A stretch of DNA of 47,356 nucleotides from a virus. Each line of letters begins with the position of its first letter. Within the stretch, counting starts at the first letter, position 1. Shown piece after piece: positions 8,092 through 16,302 of this stretch. The stretch covers positions 1 to 47,356 of IMG/VR virus record IMGVR_UViG_3300032156_000919, one strand, 5' to 3'. Under the pieces are notes generated by a model that searched no databases, had not been told where the DNA came from, and saw only the letters and a list, made by a program, of their open reading frames with translations. The position numbers and the translations under genes are program-made.

Positions 8092-9381
8092 ATGGCAAAT
8101 TGGGTTGCTGACTTCCTGACGCGTAATCCTGACATGGCCGCTTTGCCAATTGCACTGCGGGCAAAGCACTCTATCCATTTCAAGCGCAGTGCCAGGGAAA
8201 ATATAGGGCAATTTGTTGGCGCGCCTTGCCACTTCCTGGATACCGATGGACTGTGGAAACCGCTGGATACCAAACTGATTGCCATCGGTTCAGAGTACGG
8301 CGCGCCTGGGCTGAGAACGCGCCTGTCTAAAAATGGCCTGGTGCGCGTGGATGGAGGCACGTATTCGCACATAAGCACCCGCATTGGAATACTCAATCCG
8401 ACCACCAAGGTGTTCTCGGCTATCAAAACCATTCCTAACGGGTTGATTTCCGGCGATCAGATCATTGCTGAAACTGGGGTGTGGAAGCGCGTGCTCACCC
8501 TGACCGAAACCGGCCTGCGTGAAGAGATCGTTATCTCGGCGCTCCCAACAGGCACAGGCGCAGGGGCTGGCGACTGGTTGGTATTGGAGACTGCCATCTC
8601 TGGCGTCTCGTTCCCCGATGGTTGGTTGGAAGATTTCAATGCAGACGGCTTTATGTTCCCGCCTCCGCGCACAGTGGACGCGAACAGGAACGAAGCCCCA
8701 TGCAAGCGGTACGCGCGTACGGTTGGGGGAGTTCAGTATATCTACACCGGCATTCCCGTCTCGTGGCTGGCAGATGCGGTTTATCCAGTGATGATTGATC
8801 CTGATTTTACAGGAAGCACGGCGGATGGATATGTTTACGGCCAAACACGTACCACATCCACTCAGTATGATAGCACCACTGGCACTCTTTACGTGGGTCA
8901 GTGGCCCGGCGCTTATATTTATAGAGGTTTTTTAAAATATGATACATCGTCTATTCCCGATAGTGCACCGATTACACAAGTCAATCAAAAATTTGTATGT
9001 GTTGATGATGTATCTGCAATAAATTTCGATGTTCAAATTGTCAAACAAGATTGGAGCGCGCAAGACCCGCTCTCTGCTGCCAACCGCGAAGCCGCTTATG
9101 ATAATTGTCTTGCCGGAACTGCGGATGCCAATATCTGGCGCAATACCAGCGGAATGAGTGTAAATACACAATATACCAGCGGGAATTTATCAACAGTTTG
9201 GATTAATGTAACAGGAAGCACCTACTATTCAATAAGAAGCAGTAGAGATTATGCTGAAATTGATCCTGAATACAATGAGTACATCATTATTGCCTCCCAA
9301 GAATACGCCACCGCCGCCTACCGCCCCGTCTTGACGGTGGTGTATACAGTTCCAGCAGGGTCAGTTATAATATGGTCATAG
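8092..9381 (+). CDS. Fibre-like virion protein, paralogue of the 33278 gene
   Basis: A 429-residue protein, similar over its whole length to the 436-residue product at 33278. They share the start MANWVADFL, the segment IALRAKHSIHFKR, a central domain ending in YPVMIDPDF or YPVVIDPDF, and a C-terminal beta-rich domain with QDWSAQDP. The C-terminal half resembles DNRLRE/TASSEG-type beta-sandwich modules found on surface proteins and fibres. It follows the collagen-like gene by three bases, so the two products may form one fibre. Which copy is older is unclear. There is no catalytic motif that I can see. Confidence 0.7.
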   Translation: MANWVADFLTRNPDMAALPIALRAKHSIHFKRSARENIGQFVGAPCHFLDTDGLWKPLDTKLIAIGSEYGAPGLRTRLSKNGLVRVDGGTYSHISTRIGILNPTTKVFSAIKTIPNGLISGDQIIAETGVWKRVLTLTETGLREEIVISALPTGTGAGAGDWLVLETAISGVSFPDGWLEDFNADGFMFPPPRTVDANRNEAPCKRYARTVGGVQYIYTGIPVSWLADAVYPVMIDPDFTGSTADGYVYGQTRTTSTQYDSTTGTLYVGQWPGAYIYRGFLKYDTSSIPDSAPITQVNQKFVCVDDVSAINFDVQIVKQDWSAQDPLSAANREAAYDNCLAGTADANIWRNTSGMSVNTQYTSGNLSTVWINVTGSTYYSIRSSRDYAEIDPEYNEYIIIASQEYATAAYRPVLTVVYTVPAGSVIIWS

Positions 9382-9404
9382 TTATCTAGCCCGTGGAGGC
9401 ATGA
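9366..9404 (+). promoter_or_regulatory. -10 box and leader of the FkbM-GT4 gene
   Basis: TATAAT (9366-9371) lies inside the end of the upstream gene and is followed by ATCTAGCCCG (9384-9393), as in the portal leader. GGAGG (9395-9399) is the ribosome-binding site. Two ATGs occur, at 9401 and 9405; only the second opens the long frame. Confidence 0.5.
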
Positions 9405-11321
9405 ATGAATCTCAAATTCCCCGATGGTTTTGATTACGTTAAACAGGATATTGAAAAGACGGGCGCGTGGGAACCGCGCACAACCGGATATATCAAGACT
9501 CACCTAAAGCCAGGGCAGACGTTCCTGGATATAGGTGCGCAGGTTGGCTACTTCTCTGACCTTGCATCGAGTCTTGGTGCAAGGGTTATTGCTTTTGAGC
9601 CGTCTTCCGAGAACAGAAAATATCTGGCTGAGAATTGCCCGGGCATACAGATTGTTGACAAGGCGTTGTCCAATGTAGCTGGCCAGGCAAAGCTCTACAC
9701 CGGTAAAACGCCTGGCGAACATAGTCTCGAGCAGAACTATCACAATAAAGAGTATCGTCATGGCCGGGAGTCGGGCTTCGAGATGGTGGAGACCGCGAGG
9801 TACGATGATCTGGGCCTTGGCGTGCCAGACATGATAAAACTCGACATTGAGGGAGGAGAGCTGAAGGCGCTGGAGGGTATGCAGTCTATACTCACTACCA
9901 ATAAGCCGATAACTCTCATCCTGGAGGACTGGTATAACCATGTCACGGATTGGCTTATAGATAATCATGGCTTTAGTCTGGTCACAACGGACAGAGGGGC
10001 AGGCAACCGGATATTGGTCAAGAATATACATGTCGTGCTCAATGAAGCGCTTACCCCTACAGGAGAGAGAGAGCGGAACAGAAGAGGATGCGATCCCGGA
10101 CCAACGGGAGTGAGGGGATGGAGTAGCAAGGGATGGGATCTCGGACCAACGGGAGTTCCGACTCTCGCATATTACGAAGAAGAACCAATACACTGTCACT
10201 TGCTTGGGACTTTCAATGCTCCAAACACACTCAAGGACGAGGGTATTGGCAATGCCTTCGGCACGAAGGTCATTAACATGGCAAAGATCCTCAAGAAGCT
10301 GGGTCACTACGTCATCTTCTACGGCGTGGAGGGTTCGGAGGTTGAGTGCGATGAGTTCGTGCAAGTATCCACCATGGATGTACTGCGAAAGACATACGGC
10401 GAGTGGGATAAGACCAAAATCTATCCCGAAAAGTATGGTGACTTCTCGCACAAGACCTTCAACGAGAGCTGCATCAGAGAGATAAACCAGCGCAAAAGAG
10501 TGGGCGACTTCCTGCTCCTGTGCCACGGCACATTTCATAAGCAGATCGCAGACGCGGTACAGATACCAAGCACGATTGAGATCGGGATAGGGCACCGCAG
10601 TTCATTTGCAGAGTTCCGAGTATTCGAGAGCCAGTTTCAAATGAACTGGACTTATGGGTACGAGGATTGCCACCTGAATACTTTCCCCATCCCTGGCAAT
10701 AGACCCAAGGGCGATGGTCGCTTTTACGATTGCGTTATACCTGGCTTTTTTGATCCCAATGACTTCGAATATTCCGAGCAGAAAGATGACTACTTCCTGT
10801 ACCTGGGGCGCGTCATCAGCAAGAAAGGCATCTTCGTTGCCCAAAAGGTGTGCGAGGAACTTGGGAAGAAATTGATTGTGGCTGGTTTTGGCTATACCGA
10901 GAAGGCGAATGCGGTAGACGCCAAGGCGTTCGAGGATCTGCTCAAGCTGCCCAACGTGGAGTACGTTGGATTCGCCGGAAAGGAAAAGCGCAAGCAGCTC
11001 ATGGCTCATGCAAAGGCGTTGTTCCTGCCCACTCTATATCTTGAGCCTTTCGGGTATGTGGTCATTGAGGCGAACCTTTCGGGTACGCCAGTTATCACAA
11101 CCCCATTCGGCGCGTTTTGTGAGACCGTCAAAGACGGGTATAATGGACATAAGTGCTGGACGCATCGGGAGTTCGTAGATGCTGCCAGACGCATTGACAC
11201 GATCAAGCCCAAGAATTGCAGGAAATGGGCCATGCAGTACACACTAGACAAGGCCGCGCCGATGTACCAAAGATACTTCACTAGGATTTTGAACCTGGTC
11301 GGCAAAGGTTGGTACGCATGA
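9405..11321 (+). CDS. FkbM methyltransferase / GT4 glycosyltransferase fusion
   Basis: A 638-residue two-domain enzyme. Residues about 25-215 are an FkbM-type AdoMet methyltransferase: FLDIGAQVGYF is the AdoMet loop and IKLDIEGGE the second motif. Members of this family O-methylate sugars or related groups. A linker (about 225-255) holds two copies of D-x-GPTGV, 15 residues apart. Residues about 260-638 are a GT4-type (GT-B fold) glycosyltransferase with FLYLGRVISKKG and the nucleotide-sugar motif EPFGYVVIEANLSGTPVI. It could add a sugar and methylate the product. It stands alone among head genes, right after the two fibre genes, which points to virion glycosylation. The acceptor is unknown. 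Confidence 0.85.
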   Translation: MNLKFPDGFDYVKQDIEKTGAWEPRTTGYIKTHLKPGQTFLDIGAQVGYFSDLASSLGARVIAFEPSSENRKYLAENCPGIQIVDKALSNVAGQAKLYTGKTPGEHSLEQNYHNKEYRHGRESGFEMVETARYDDLGLGVPDMIKLDIEGGELKALEGMQSILTTNKPITLILEDWYNHVTDWLIDNHGFSLVTTDRGAGNRILVKNIHVVLNEALTPTGERERNRRGCDPGPTGVRGWSSKGWDLGPTGVPTLAYYEEEPIHCHLLGTFNAPNTLKDEGIGNAFGTKVINMAKILKKLGHYVIFYGVEGSEVECDEFVQVSTMDVLRKTYGEWDKTKIYPEKYGDFSHKTFNESCIREINQRKRVGDFLLLCHGTFHKQIADAVQIPSTIEIGIGHRSSFAEFRVFESQFQMNWTYGYEDCHLNTFPIPGNRPKGDGRFYDCVIPGFFDPNDFEYSEQKDDYFLYLGRVISKKGIFVAQKVCEELGKKLIVAGFGYTEKANAVDAKAFEDLLKLPNVEYVGFAGKEKRKQLMAHAKALFLPTLYLEPFGYVVIEANLSGTPVITTPFGAFCETVKDGYNGHKCWTHREFVDAARRIDTIKPKNCRKWAMQYTLDKAAPMYQRYFTRILNLVGKGWYA

Positions 11322-11348
11322 AATCGAGTACCATAGAGAAGTTACTTC

Positions 11349-12068
11349 ATGGATAATATAGCCACATTGCGCAAGATGTACCTGCGATGCAGGGCGCGCG
11401 GGATTGTCGTTGACGGCCACACAGCGGCTATTGCCATCCGCGCCGCGGGGGATTATTCGGCCATTCGTGAGGGCTATTACGGTATCATTGTTGACACTTT
11501 GGTGCGTTACCTGACTGATGATGTTGGCCGCCTCCAGGCTAAGAATTTCGTAAAAAAGGAAATGCTGACTGCTTTTACCGACGCGTTTGAGACGGGTTGG
11601 GTGGAGACCGGCGGCGATCCCTATGAACCAGAGCCGGAGGATTCCGAATGGTTGACGACTCGAATCAATCAGGAACTTGCCTACATTGACGGCCTGTTCG
11701 TCACCATGAGGGCGATGCTTGAGGATACCGAGGAGCCATTGACGCTGAGCGACATTGACCAGTACGCCGAGGCAAGGGCGTCAGGATACTGCGCGAGCTT
11801 GGATTCGATTTATTCACAGGGAAAGTTGCGCGGGAAGAAAAACGTAATGCTGACGTTCGGCGGGCCGGATGGGTCGCCTGATAATATCTGCCAGAAAAAT
11901 GGCGGAACATGCGTTAGACTCAAAGACAAACGACATAGGGCAAAATGGTGGATTAGTCACGATCTTATACCCGGCCCGGGAAATGAAAACTATGACTGCG
12001 GCGGATATAATTGCCGACATTTTTTGGCGGACGATGAAGGCAATCAGTGGGCAGGGACTCAAGGATGA
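11349..12068 (+). CDS. Minor head protein candidate, 239 aa
   Basis: A 239-residue protein between the portal cluster and the protease-scaffold. The N-terminal two thirds are helical (LRKMYLRCRARGIVV, a long amphipathic stretch). The C-terminus has a Cys/His cluster (NICQKNGGTC, later YDCGGYNCRHFLAD) that could bind metal. The position and the C-terminal CGGYNCRHF pattern resemble minor head or head-morphogenesis proteins found beside portals. I do not see a full SPP1 gp7/Mu F signature, so the call rests on context. The next gene starts at its stop (ATGA). Confidence 0.45.
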   Translation: MDNIATLRKMYLRCRARGIVVDGHTAAIAIRAAGDYSAIREGYYGIIVDTLVRYLTDDVGRLQAKNFVKKEMLTAFTDAFETGWVETGGDPYEPEPEDSEWLTTRINQELAYIDGLFVTMRAMLEDTEEPLTLSDIDQYAEARASGYCASLDSIYSQGKLRGKKNVMLTFGGPDGSPDNICQKNGGTCVRLKDKRHRAKWWISHDLIPGPGNENYDCGGYNCRHFLADDEGNQWAGTQG

Positions 12069-12298
12069 ACGCTCTGCAAGACCCAACCGCCGCAAAAATC
12101 AGGATTGACCCAGACAGTGCGCTCGTCCGCGCGGACGGGGTGATCCTATTCAAGCGCATCTTCCGGGAGGGGCAGGTAGTGTTGCAATTCAAGGATAGTG
12201 ATCGGTTGCGATCGCGCAACCGGGGAACGGCGTATATCGAAGTGCCGTTGCTGGCGTTTGTGGAAGTGCTGATGAAGCCGCTGCCCAAATTCGTGTGA
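12065..12298 (+). CDS. Small hypothetical head-region protein, 77 aa
   Basis: A 77-residue protein, MNALQDPTAAKIRID..., coupled to the previous gene by ATGA. It contains a short beta-rich segment (VILFKRIFREGQVVLQFKD). The stop TGA at 12296-12298 lies inside the start of a homing-endonuclease remnant read in another frame, so the present C-terminus (LPKFV) may have been changed when that element was lost. Function unknown. Confidence 0.6.
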   Translation: MNALQDPTAAKIRIDPDSALVRADGVILFKRIFREGQVVLQFKDSDRLRSRNRGTAYIEVPLLAFVEVLMKPLPKFV

Positions 12299-12414
12299 AC
12301 GGGAAAACTTTACATCTGGGAAATTTTGATGAAAAGGTTGATGCCGCGAAAGCATATGATGAGGCGGCCAAAAAATACTTTGGAGAATTTGCAAAGACAA
12401 ATTTCAACTATTAA
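12283..12414 (+). pseudogene. AP2-domain remnant of an HNH homing endonuclease
   Basis: Read from 12283 in the frame ending at TAA 12412-12414, the sequence gives AQIRVNGKTLHLGNFDEK and then AAKAYDEAAKKYFGEFAKTNF. That is the typical DNA-binding AP2 repeat at the C-terminus of phage HNH endonucleases. There is no start codon, no HNH domain and no AP2 N-terminal half upstream. The remnant overlaps the last codons of the gene at 12065. It marks a former homing endonuclease insertion here. Confidence 0.8.
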
Positions 12415-12434
12415 AATTGCATATTGCCTTTTTG

Positions 12435-12504
12435 TGATATAATCTAAACAAATTGAAGCCTTATCTAGGCCGCAGAGCCGTTGCAGAAATGCAGCGGCTT
12501 TTTC
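12435..12504 (+). promoter_or_regulatory. Promoter followed by an intrinsic-terminator-like hairpin
   Basis: TGATATAAT (12435-12443) is an extended -10 box. The leader has ATCTAGGCCG (12463-12472). A hairpin follows: AGCCGTTGCA (12476-12485), loop GAAA, TGCAGCGGCT (12490-12499), then TTTT. A promoter leading into a terminator about 30 bases later, before the protease-capsid operon, suggests attenuation or a basal-level control. TAGGAG just after it is the ribosome-binding site of the next gene. Confidence 0.65.
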
Positions 12505-12516
12505 GTTAGGAGACGA

Positions 12517-14109
12517 ATGCCCGACGTTGGACGCAAACCACCGGACGAGAATCACACTCAATCGGTTTTATTTTGGAAAACCGCTGATTGGACGAAGGCG
12601 TCCAGCAAGAAATGGTGCAAGGATCATGATTACTACACGGACGGCCTGGACGAGACCGATAAACTCTTTCGATGGCGCCAATATGATCCAGATGATGATA
12701 AATACCGTTACCGCCAAAAGGTGATCGAAAAGAAAAATGGCGAACCATCCATTGCCTTGGTACTGGCGTTCAAAAAAGGAAACCAGATGATAACTAAACT
12801 GGATACTTTGGTAAACAGTTTCGTTACTACCCTACGTGGTCTGTTCCTCGGGGAACAGGCTGTGTCTATGCCGAATGTCTACCAACTTGTCTACGCCGAA
12901 CTTGATAAGCAGATGCAGGCGGACAATGTTTATCGCGCTTTGGTGGACGTGTACCTGGATGGCGCTTCGATGTTCGCCGTCTTTGCGATGAACGGGTTGC
13001 TCTACAAGGCGGACATCATGCTCGCCTCTGGCGGCGTTGTGATGGGCGATCCTGTGCAAGTCGAGATCCAATATGCCCCGGTTGCACAGTCGCTCAAGAC
13101 CTTGCGCCAGGCGGACGGGCAATACCGCTGGTTCGCGTTTCCAGCTGCTACGGCGGTGCTAAACCGCTCTGGCGAATTGGATAGCCGCCAATTGTTTGAG
13201 AGCTTCGTCAAACGCATCGAAGATGGCGCACCGTATCCCTACTTGACGTTCTATCACGTAGGCGAGGCGATCAAACTCGGCCTGGCCGATTACGTTGCGG
13301 TGGATGGTTACACTCTCCTGATGTCCGGCCTTTGGGACGCCGAAGCATTGCCCCAGGCCGTGCGCCAAGCCATCGAAAACGATCCTGATTACTACGGGAT
13401 CAGCATTGGTTATTTCTACCAGCCCGAAACTAAAGAACGGTTGCAGGTTGGTGAAGGTATCACAATTCCCGTCTACACGGACGGTATCCTGGTCGAGGCT
13501 AGTATCTTGGCTGAGCAGGACGCCTCCTGTTTGTTCACGGGAGCATACACGGAAGGAGTAAATCGTATGAACAAGAAAGCTAAAGACGAACTGGAAAAGA
13601 TCGTTGCTGGCAACCCTGAACTCGAAGCCCAGGTCGCGGAACTGGAGAAGCACGTGGATGAAGTCAACGCGTCCACTGAGGGATTGATCCGGCGCGAGAA
13701 GGAAACGCCAGAACCGCCCCCGGATACGAATGTTTTCCCCGAGCCTGTTGTTGAGCCGGAACCAGTTGCCTCGCCCGCCGAACTCATCCTCGATCAGGAG
13801 GGGATGGAGGCCTTGACTGAGCGTGTGTCCGGCAAAATTATGCCCGAAATGGCAGAATTCCGCACTTCTCATGCGCGGGTATTGGCAGACCTTACTGAAG
13901 CGGTTGACAAACTTACTGCCCGCGTCGCGGAACTGGAGAAGCCGCTGGCCGAGACCGTCCAGCAAGCGCTCCAAGACATGCCGCGCAACCAAGTGAAGGT
14001 TGTATATCGCCCCACTCTACGCCAGGCGGAACAGCCTGAAACCCAAGTATCCTCTGAAGATGTTGCTCAGGAAACCCTGGCAAACCTTCAAGCAGGAAAG
14101 GAGAAATAG
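12517..14109 (+). CDS. Prohead protease / scaffold protein
   Basis: About 530 residues, starting at the ATG 6 bases after TTAGGAG. A leaderward TTG at 12481 is in frame but lies inside the terminator stem, so it is unlikely. Residues about 265-345 match the HK97-type capsid maturation protease region: a DYYGISIGYFYQ strand, then IPVYTDGILVEASILAEQDAS, like the IPVFTEG..EISVLP segment of that family. The C-terminal 180 residues are acidic and coiled-coil (LEAQVAELEKHVDEV, VDKLTARVAELEKPL), as expected for a scaffold. It should shape the procapsid and then cleave the scaffold. It sits immediately upstream of the major capsid gene. Confidence 0.75.
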   Translation: MPDVGRKPPDENHTQSVLFWKTADWTKASSKKWCKDHDYYTDGLDETDKLFRWRQYDPDDDKYRYRQKVIEKKNGEPSIALVLAFKKGNQMITKLDTLVNSFVTTLRGLFLGEQAVSMPNVYQLVYAELDKQMQADNVYRALVDVYLDGASMFAVFAMNGLLYKADIMLASGGVVMGDPVQVEIQYAPVAQSLKTLRQADGQYRWFAFPAATAVLNRSGELDSRQLFESFVKRIEDGAPYPYLTFYHVGEAIKLGLADYVAVDGYTLLMSGLWDAEALPQAVRQAIENDPDYYGISIGYFYQPETKERLQVGEGITIPVYTDGILVEASILAEQDASCLFTGAYTEGVNRMNKKAKDELEKIVAGNPELEAQVAELEKHVDEVNASTEGLIRREKETPEPPPDTNVFPEPVVEPEPVASPAELILDQEGMEALTERVSGKIMPEMAEFRTSHARVLADLTEAVDKLTARVAELEKPLAETVQQALQDMPRNQVKVVYRPTLRQAEQPETQVSSEDVAQETLANLQAGKEK

Positions 14110-14110
14110 T

Positions 14111-15439
14111 ATGAAAAACAAAATCCTTAATCTCCGTGAGTTAACAGCCCCCGGCGCAACGGACCCCCTGTATTCCCATACTCACGCAGCCCTTTTCGAT
14201 TGCTGCGGTAACAATGATTTAATGTCATTGACCGTGGCCGGCACCTCGCCATTCCTAGACTGGTTGGGATGGCAGGCGTCCGATGTTTATCGCCTGGTAC
14301 GCGAATATCTGATGTTCACCCGCGCTGCTGATCATGGTGGTAACACCGCCTCACCTGGTTGGCAGTGCGATCCATGCGCAGACCCGCACGGCATCGAAAC
14401 GAAATTCTGCGAACTCGTGCAGGAAGGCTTTGGTCGCCTGCGCCGGATGGGTCCTGTCCGTGACCGGACTAAAACCTATCTCAATTACTGCGAAAATAGT
14501 CCTCGCTACCGTATTGACGGCGTGCAAATCACAAATGACTTTGAATACGATATGGTCCGCGCCGTTGAGGTGATCATCCAGGACCTGCTCGGATTGATCG
14601 TCCCTGGCAACGAGGACACTTGCGGTCAGTTTGACGGCCTCGAGAACCTAGTCCGGCACTATGAGGGTGTTGGGGAGTGCTGCGAACTCAACTCGATCCT
14701 GATTGACTGGAACGCAAGCCCGATGGCTTCCAGCACTGGTGCAACTTGGGACCATGGCGGTATTCCTGACGGTACACACTTTGTAGACCTGCTTCAGGCC
14801 CTGGTACGCCGCATCCGCGAGCGCATTCGCATGGTTCCCAGTTTAGCCGGTCGGCAACTCGGAATTGGCGATATGGTCCTCGTTATGCCTGGATCATTCA
14901 TCCCGTGCTTGCTGGACGCCTATACCTGCTGGAACGTCTGCAAGGAAGGCGATTTCGAGCATGGTGTTGGTAACATCTGGAATAACCCGGAAGATCGCGC
15001 CTTCCGCCAAAGTCTTTTAGGCGGGATGTTCGGGGCTGGGCAGATCATGATCGAGGGTGTTACTATCCCGATTGTCCCATTCGATTACCATCTGATGACT
15101 GGCGGTGCCCTGTTCGACGCCTACCTGCTGACCCGGGGCGCTGGGTCCCGGAATTGGTTGTACGGCCAGTACAACGACCTAGGTAATGCGGCGGCGGCCC
15201 CTGCTGATAGTGCTGGAGAATTCCAGGCTACTGATGGTGGTCGGCTCCTGACCTGGGGCGTAGGAGACCATACTTGTTCAGAGCGCGTGGTCGAGATGCA
15301 GCCCCGCCTGATTTGTGAGGCCCCATGGGCAGAAGTTCGGATATCTGACGTGAGCTGTGATGTTCTCGGAGGTCCTTTGAGCGCCGATCCTTGGAGCGAG
15401 TACTTCCCCTACGACTGTGAGAATCACAGGAATCAGTAA
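14111..15439 (+). CDS. Major capsid protein (HK97-like)
   Basis: A 442-residue protein. The start is the ATG after GGAAAGGAG, two bases beyond the protease stop; upstream in-frame codons are ignored. The position after protease-scaffold and before a strong terminator is that of a highly expressed major capsid gene. Segments such as DMVLVMPGSFIPCLLDAY and IMIEGVTIPIVPFDYH fit the E-loop/A-domain pattern of HK97-fold capsids found in uncultivated siphoviruses. It is unusually rich in cysteine (about 18 residues, including FDCCGNND, QCDPC and ECCELN), which could give disulfides or metal sites in the shell. Confidence 0.8.
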   Translation: MKNKILNLRELTAPGATDPLYSHTHAALFDCCGNNDLMSLTVAGTSPFLDWLGWQASDVYRLVREYLMFTRAADHGGNTASPGWQCDPCADPHGIETKFCELVQEGFGRLRRMGPVRDRTKTYLNYCENSPRYRIDGVQITNDFEYDMVRAVEVIIQDLLGLIVPGNEDTCGQFDGLENLVRHYEGVGECCELNSILIDWNASPMASSTGATWDHGGIPDGTHFVDLLQALVRRIRERIRMVPSLAGRQLGIGDMVLVMPGSFIPCLLDAYTCWNVCKEGDFEHGVGNIWNNPEDRAFRQSLLGGMFGAGQIMIEGVTIPIVPFDYHLMTGGALFDAYLLTRGAGSRNWLYGQYNDLGNAAAAPADSAGEFQATDGGRLLTWGVGDHTCSERVVEMQPRLICEAPWAEVRISDVSCDVLGGPLSADPWSEYFPYDCENHRNQ

Positions 15440-15453
15440 GTCTGATTTACAAC

Positions 15454-15484
15454 AATAGGGGAGGCGCAAACGCCTCCCCTATTT
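15454..15484 (+). terminator. Intrinsic terminator after the major capsid gene
   Basis: A stem of 11 bp, TAGGGGAGGCG (15456-15466) with CGCCTCCCCTA (15471-15481), tetraloop CAAA, extended by A-T pairs and followed by TTTAT. The same TAGGGGAGG arm is used in the hairpin at 26217. Confidence 0.85.
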
Positions 15485-15485
15485 A

Positions 15486-15494
15486 TGGTATAAT
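15486..15494 (+). promoter_or_regulatory. Extended -10 promoter of the GIY-YIG gene
   Basis: TGGTATAAT directly after the capsid terminator. It resets transcription for the homing endonuclease and glycan genes. No TTGACA-like -35 is present, as is usual for extended -10 promoters. Confidence 0.6.
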
Positions 15495-15500
15495 GAAAGC

Positions 15501-15599
15501 GCTAGGGAGTGGCGCTTTTATTTTGCCAATACAAGGCCGTTGTTTACACCAGCGCTCGATTCCCTAGCAGGATCAGGCAAAATGGTAGACAACGGCCTT
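15501..15599 (+). ncRNA. Knotted leader RNA, copy 1 (upstream of GIY-YIG gene)
   Basis: Four pairings occur in the order A-D-B-C-D'-A'-B'-C'. A: 15501-15508 with 15561-15568 (8 bp). D: 15511-15516 with 15551-15556 (6 bp, one G-U). B: 15521-15527 with 15576-15582 (7 bp). C: 15533-15547 with 15585-15599 (15 bp, one G-U). D nests in A, while A/D, B and C cross each other. The same order and nearly the same spacing occur at 20136-20233 with different bases. It starts about 12 bases after the -10 box and ends 19 bases before the ATG. Role unknown: a cis-regulator, ribozyme-like element or endonuclease cofactor are all possible. Confidence 0.7.
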
Positions 15600-15618
15600 A
15601 TGTTAATCAGAGGCAAAA

Positions 15619-16302
15619 ATGGACAACTGCGGCGTCTATGAAATCATAAACTTGGTAAATAATCATCGTTATATAGGTTCATCATGTGACGTTATGGCTC
15701 GCTGGCAAAGACATCAAAAAGCGTTGAGAAAAGGCAATCATCATAGTCGGTATTTGCAACGCGCATGGAATCTTTGGGGAGAGAAGAATTTCAAACTTCT
15801 GTTCCTGCTTCAATGTGACCGAAAGGTGCGATTAGAACGAGAACAGGAATTTTTCGCGATTCATCATCCTGAATATAATGTATCTCCATACGCCACAGGT
15901 GGAGCCGCTCCCGGTTCTGGCAAAGGCCATCATATAATGACGGAAGAAATTCTTAAGAAATTATCCGATTCGCATAGGGGTCAAAAAGGTCGCCCGATTA
16001 CGCCAGAACATAGAGCAAAAATAAACGAAGGAATAAGAAATAATCGCAAATATCCTGAGCATGTTTCAGAACAGGCACGCGCAAATATGATAGCAGCCCA
16101 GAGAAAACGAAAGGAAAAAGGAGTATCAGACGAATATCGCGCCGCGTTATTCGCCAAGTTGTCCGCTCTCCGCAAAGGGAAACCAGGCCATCCAAATTCT
16201 CCCGAAACGCGCGCTAAAATATCTGCTGCCCTCATGGGTCATCCTAATTACTGCCCGAGTAGAGATAAAAAAACGGGGCGTTTTGTTGGAGAATATCCAT
16301 GA
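15619..16302 (+). CDS. GIY-YIG homing endonuclease
   Basis: A 227-residue protein. GVYEI (residues 5-8) and RYIGSS (17-22) form the GIY-YIG catalytic core, with further conserved positions in the helix WQRHQKALRKG and a Glu in LEREQEFF. The C-terminal half has several NUMOD3-like DNA-binding repeats (LSDSHRGQKGRPITPEHRAKI, LSALRKGKPGHPNSPETRAKI). It would nick or cut an intron-free or gene-free allele to spread itself. It is more A/T-rich than its neighbours, lies between the capsid terminator and the glycan operon, and its stop overlaps the next ATG. Confidence 0.9.
   Translation: MDNCGVYEIINLVNNHRYIGSSCDVMARWQRHQKALRKGNHHSRYLQRAWNLWGEKNFKLLFLLQCDRKVRLEREQEFFAIHHPEYNVSPYATGGAAPGSGKGHHIMTEEILKKLSDSHRGQKGRPITPEHRAKINEGIRNNRKYPEHVSEQARANMIAAQRKRKEKGVSDEYRAALFAKLSALRKGKPGHPNSPETRAKISAALMGHPNYCPSRDKKTGRFVGEYP

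Noticed and set aside
12481-12516. Upstream TTG start of the protease-scaffold frame
   Set aside because: It lies within the terminator stem; the ATG at 12517 has a good ribosome-binding site.
13159-13992. A 277-residue - strand frame opposite the protease-scaffold gene
   Set aside because: Opposite-strand shadow of a well-supported gene, with no ribosome-binding site and no homology pattern.
15501-15599. Knotted leader as an IscB/TnpB-type guide RNA or a group I intron core
   Set aside because: The adjacent genes are GIY-YIG and HNH without RuvC, and the element is too short and lacks recognisable P3-P7 group I core sequences. The similarity is only in association with endonuclease genes.
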